DNA from: Clostridia bacterium
GTDB taxonomy: Bacteria > Bacillota > Clostridia > Oscillospirales > Acutalibacteraceae
Assembly: GCA_900771185.1 (NCBI GenBank)
Contig: CAAGND010000148.1
Location: 1 to 6,941, forward strand
Reading direction: 5' to 3'
Length of the DNA: 6,941 nucleotides
The notes below the pieces were generated by a model that was not told where the DNA came from, did no database searches, and saw only the letters and a list, made by a program, of their open reading frames with translations. Shown piece by piece: positions 5,776 through 6,941 of the stretch (the first letter of the stretch is position 1; the number at the start of each line of letters is the position of its first letter). The position numbers and the translations under genes were made by a program.

Positions 5776-5820
5776 TGTCAGGATTGCCTGCTTTGAGGCA
5801 GACAGTAAATATATATTGAC

Positions 5821-5852
5821 AAAAACACACCCGCAGGAAAACCTGCGGGTGT
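5821..5852 (-). terminator. Intrinsic terminator of the SpoIID/LytB-type gene
   Basis: ACACCCGCAGG (5827-5837) and CCTGCGGGTGT (5842-5852) form a perfect 11-bp stem with a 4-base loop. Read on the minus strand it is followed by GTTTTTG, a proper T-run. It lies about 34 bases beyond the stop codon of the minus-strand gene. Confidence 0.9.
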
Positions 5853-5885
5853 CATGCTGTCAAAAAGGTCCGGAGTTTTATATCA

Positions 5886-6941
5886 TCAGTCCGGAGTATA
5901 TTTATAAGTGAAGCAATGCGAACGAAGCGTTGAGGCTCCCATAATATTGAGCCTGAACTGGTTGCCACGCATCGTCTGGTCACCTATGCGCAGGCTCGAG
6001 ATGTAGCCGATGCTGCTGCTGACCGCGCTGTCATGGGAAATAATCTGAATCCACTCTGCGGGGTCATCCTGCAGGGTGATTTTGCTTGATGCGTCAACCT
6101 TTGAATTGTATTCGTTGACCTTCGCTCTTATTTCCTCACTGGATATGGTGAGCGTGCGCACAACGTCTCCCTCGGGGCTTGTCCTGCCGCCCTGAAGATA
6201 AGGATAGCTTCCGCCGCCCCATGCGTTCTGGCAGGAGGTGGTCTTTCCGGCCGAGGTTGAAAAATAGGGTGTGAATGCGGGCGAGCCTCTGTATGCAAGA
6301 TACCTTCCGAGTACCGCCTTGACGGCTGAGTGAATAGCGGTTCCCTCATAGTCATAGGAACTGTTGAAGGCGTGATGGGAGGAAGTCATATTGAAGCCCG
6401 TGCGCTTTGCATAGGTGTAAATCGCGATAACCTGGGCCTTGAACGCCTCAGCGGGAGCGGAGCTTCCCATCTCGGCGCGTGTGGCTTTCGCAAGATATTC
6501 AACAAGCGGATAGCTTGTGCCGTTATATGAGACGGTCGCCGGCATGTCTACATCATAAAGAATCTGCATTTCGGAGGAGTTATAATAGTGAAGCAAAATT
6601 CTGCTGTAACTCCAGCCGCTGTTGGCGTATGCCTTGGCTCCCTGCTGGCTCATGCCGACTCCGTGTCCGTAGCCATAGACGGTGAAGGTGAAGGTTCCTG
6701 TTTTGCCGGACGAATTTTCGGTTTGGGTCGGTGCCTCGGTCTCGCTGCCGCCTGATGAGGGCGGAGCCGCGGTCGTGTCGGAGGGCAGCGTGGATATCGC
6801 TGTTGTGGCGGCTGTGGAAAGCAGCGTGGATATGTCCGTAATACTCGTCAGCTCGGACGCTGAACTTGTTGATTCCGCTGACAGTCCGTCGCTTGAGGCC
6901 TCGGCAGAAGTTGAACTTTCGTCCTCAACATCGGCAAAGAT
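5886..6941 (-). CDS. SpoIID/LytB-domain cell-wall protein, permuted domain order, 5' end outside window
   Basis: Partial gene. The frame stays open to the window edge, giving 351 visible residues without the N-terminus; the internal ATG at 6653 lies inside the conserved motif and is not the start. SpoIID proteins are peptidoglycan lytic transglycosylases. Visible residues 1 to about 80 are a Ser/Thr/Glu/Ala-rich linker. Then come FTFTVYGYGHGVGMSQQGA (84-102) and SRILLHYY (113-120), which usually end a SpoIID domain. The part that normally comes first follows: EYLAKATRAEMGSSAPAEAF (148-167), with likely catalytic Glu157, KAQVIAIYTYA (168-178), STSAGKTTSCQNAWGGGSYP (228-247) and the closing LRSHCF (339-344). 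The domain is therefore circularly permuted. The usual zinc-site cysteines (CD...HCQVY type) are not recognisable. It may not be the sporulation SpoIID itself but a wall-linked relative. It is convergent with spo0A and has its own terminator. Confidence 0.85.
   Translation of the reverse strand: MFADVEDESSTSAEASSDGLSAESTSSASELTSITDISTLLSTAATTAISTLPSDTTAAPPSSGGSETEAPTQTENSSGKTGTFTFTVYGYGHGVGMSQQGAKAYANSGWSYSRILLHYYNSSEMQILYDVDMPATVSYNGTSYPLVEYLAKATRAEMGSSAPAEAFKAQVIAIYTYAKRTGFNMTSSHHAFNSSYDYEGTAIHSAVKAVLGRYLAYRGSPAFTPYFSTSAGKTTSCQNAWGGGSYPYLQGGRTSPEGDVVRTLTISSEEIRAKVNEYNSKVDASSKITLQDDPAEWIQIISHDSAVSSSIGYISSLRIGDQTMRGNQFRLNIMGASTLRSHCFTYKYTPD
6785..6833 (-). repeat. 36-bp-period internal repeat in the Ser/Thr linker
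   Basis: GCAGCGTGGATAT occurs at 6785-6797 and again at 6821-6833, exactly 36 bases (12 codons) apart. It encodes ISTL twice, in ISTLLSTAATTA followed by ISTLPSDTTA. It suggests the low-complexity linker grew by in-frame duplication and may vary in length between strains. Confidence 0.6.

Noticed and set aside
5816..5821. TTGACA resembling a -35 box after spo0A
   Set aside because: The expected -10 position falls within the GC-rich terminator stem, with no TATAAT-like sequence. No plus-strand gene follows.
5869..5897. Direct repeat TCCGGAGT flanking the stop codon of the SpoIID-like gene
   Set aside because: Only eight bases, 21 bp apart, with no associated structure. Most likely chance.

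Overview
The window looks like the chromosome of an endospore-forming member of the Clostridia, probably a gut-type Ruminococcaceae/Oscillospiraceae relative. This is inferred from the adjacent spoIVB and spo0A genes, AGGAGG-type ribosome binding sites, sigma-A-like promoters of low-GC Gram-positive style, and moderately GC-balanced coding DNA. No phage, transposon, CRISPR or rRNA/tRNA gene was seen.

Layout. Positions 1-258 hold a tandem array of a ~113-bp non-coding repeat: two full copies, and a third broken off after 31 bp. Each full copy folds into a long imperfect hairpin. argF (307-1215, +; ornithine carbamoyltransferase) follows and ends at a 32-bp perfect palindrome shared with the convergent gene. 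That gene (1303-2757, -) encodes a GPH/MelB-family sugar:cation symporter with its own sigma-A-like promoter. A divergent region (2758-2995) carries this promoter and one for a small predicted lipoprotein (2996-3379, +). The lipoprotein promoter is followed at once by a terminator-like hairpin. After a good terminator and a hairpin-rich gap come spoIVB (3609-4820, +) and spo0A (4966-5733, +). Convergent to spo0A is a gene cut by the right edge (5886-6941, -) encoding a SpoIID/LytB-type cell-wall protein.

How the genes fit together. Spo0A is the master regulator of sporulation entry. SpoIVB is the forespore-secreted PDZ/serine protease that triggers late mother-cell sigma-K activation. SpoIID-type proteins are lytic transglycosylases that remodel peptidoglycan, in sporulation and elsewhere. 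The right half is therefore a sporulation/cell-wall neighbourhood, while the left half is unrelated metabolism (arginine synthesis, sugar uptake).

No wholly new multi-gene system is visible. The points most worth a second look are: (1) the SpoIID/LytB domain appears circularly permuted, with its GHGVGMSQ segment at the N-terminal end and lacking the usual zinc-site cysteines; (2) an anti-Shine-Dalgarno sequence upstream of the spo0A promoter could mask the spo0A ribosome binding site only on read-through mRNA; (3) the Spo0A receiver has Glu-Glu in place of the usual Asp-Asp pair; (4) the hairpin-forming tandem repeat before argF; (5) promoter-proximal terminator-like hairpins before the lipoprotein gene and spoIVB.
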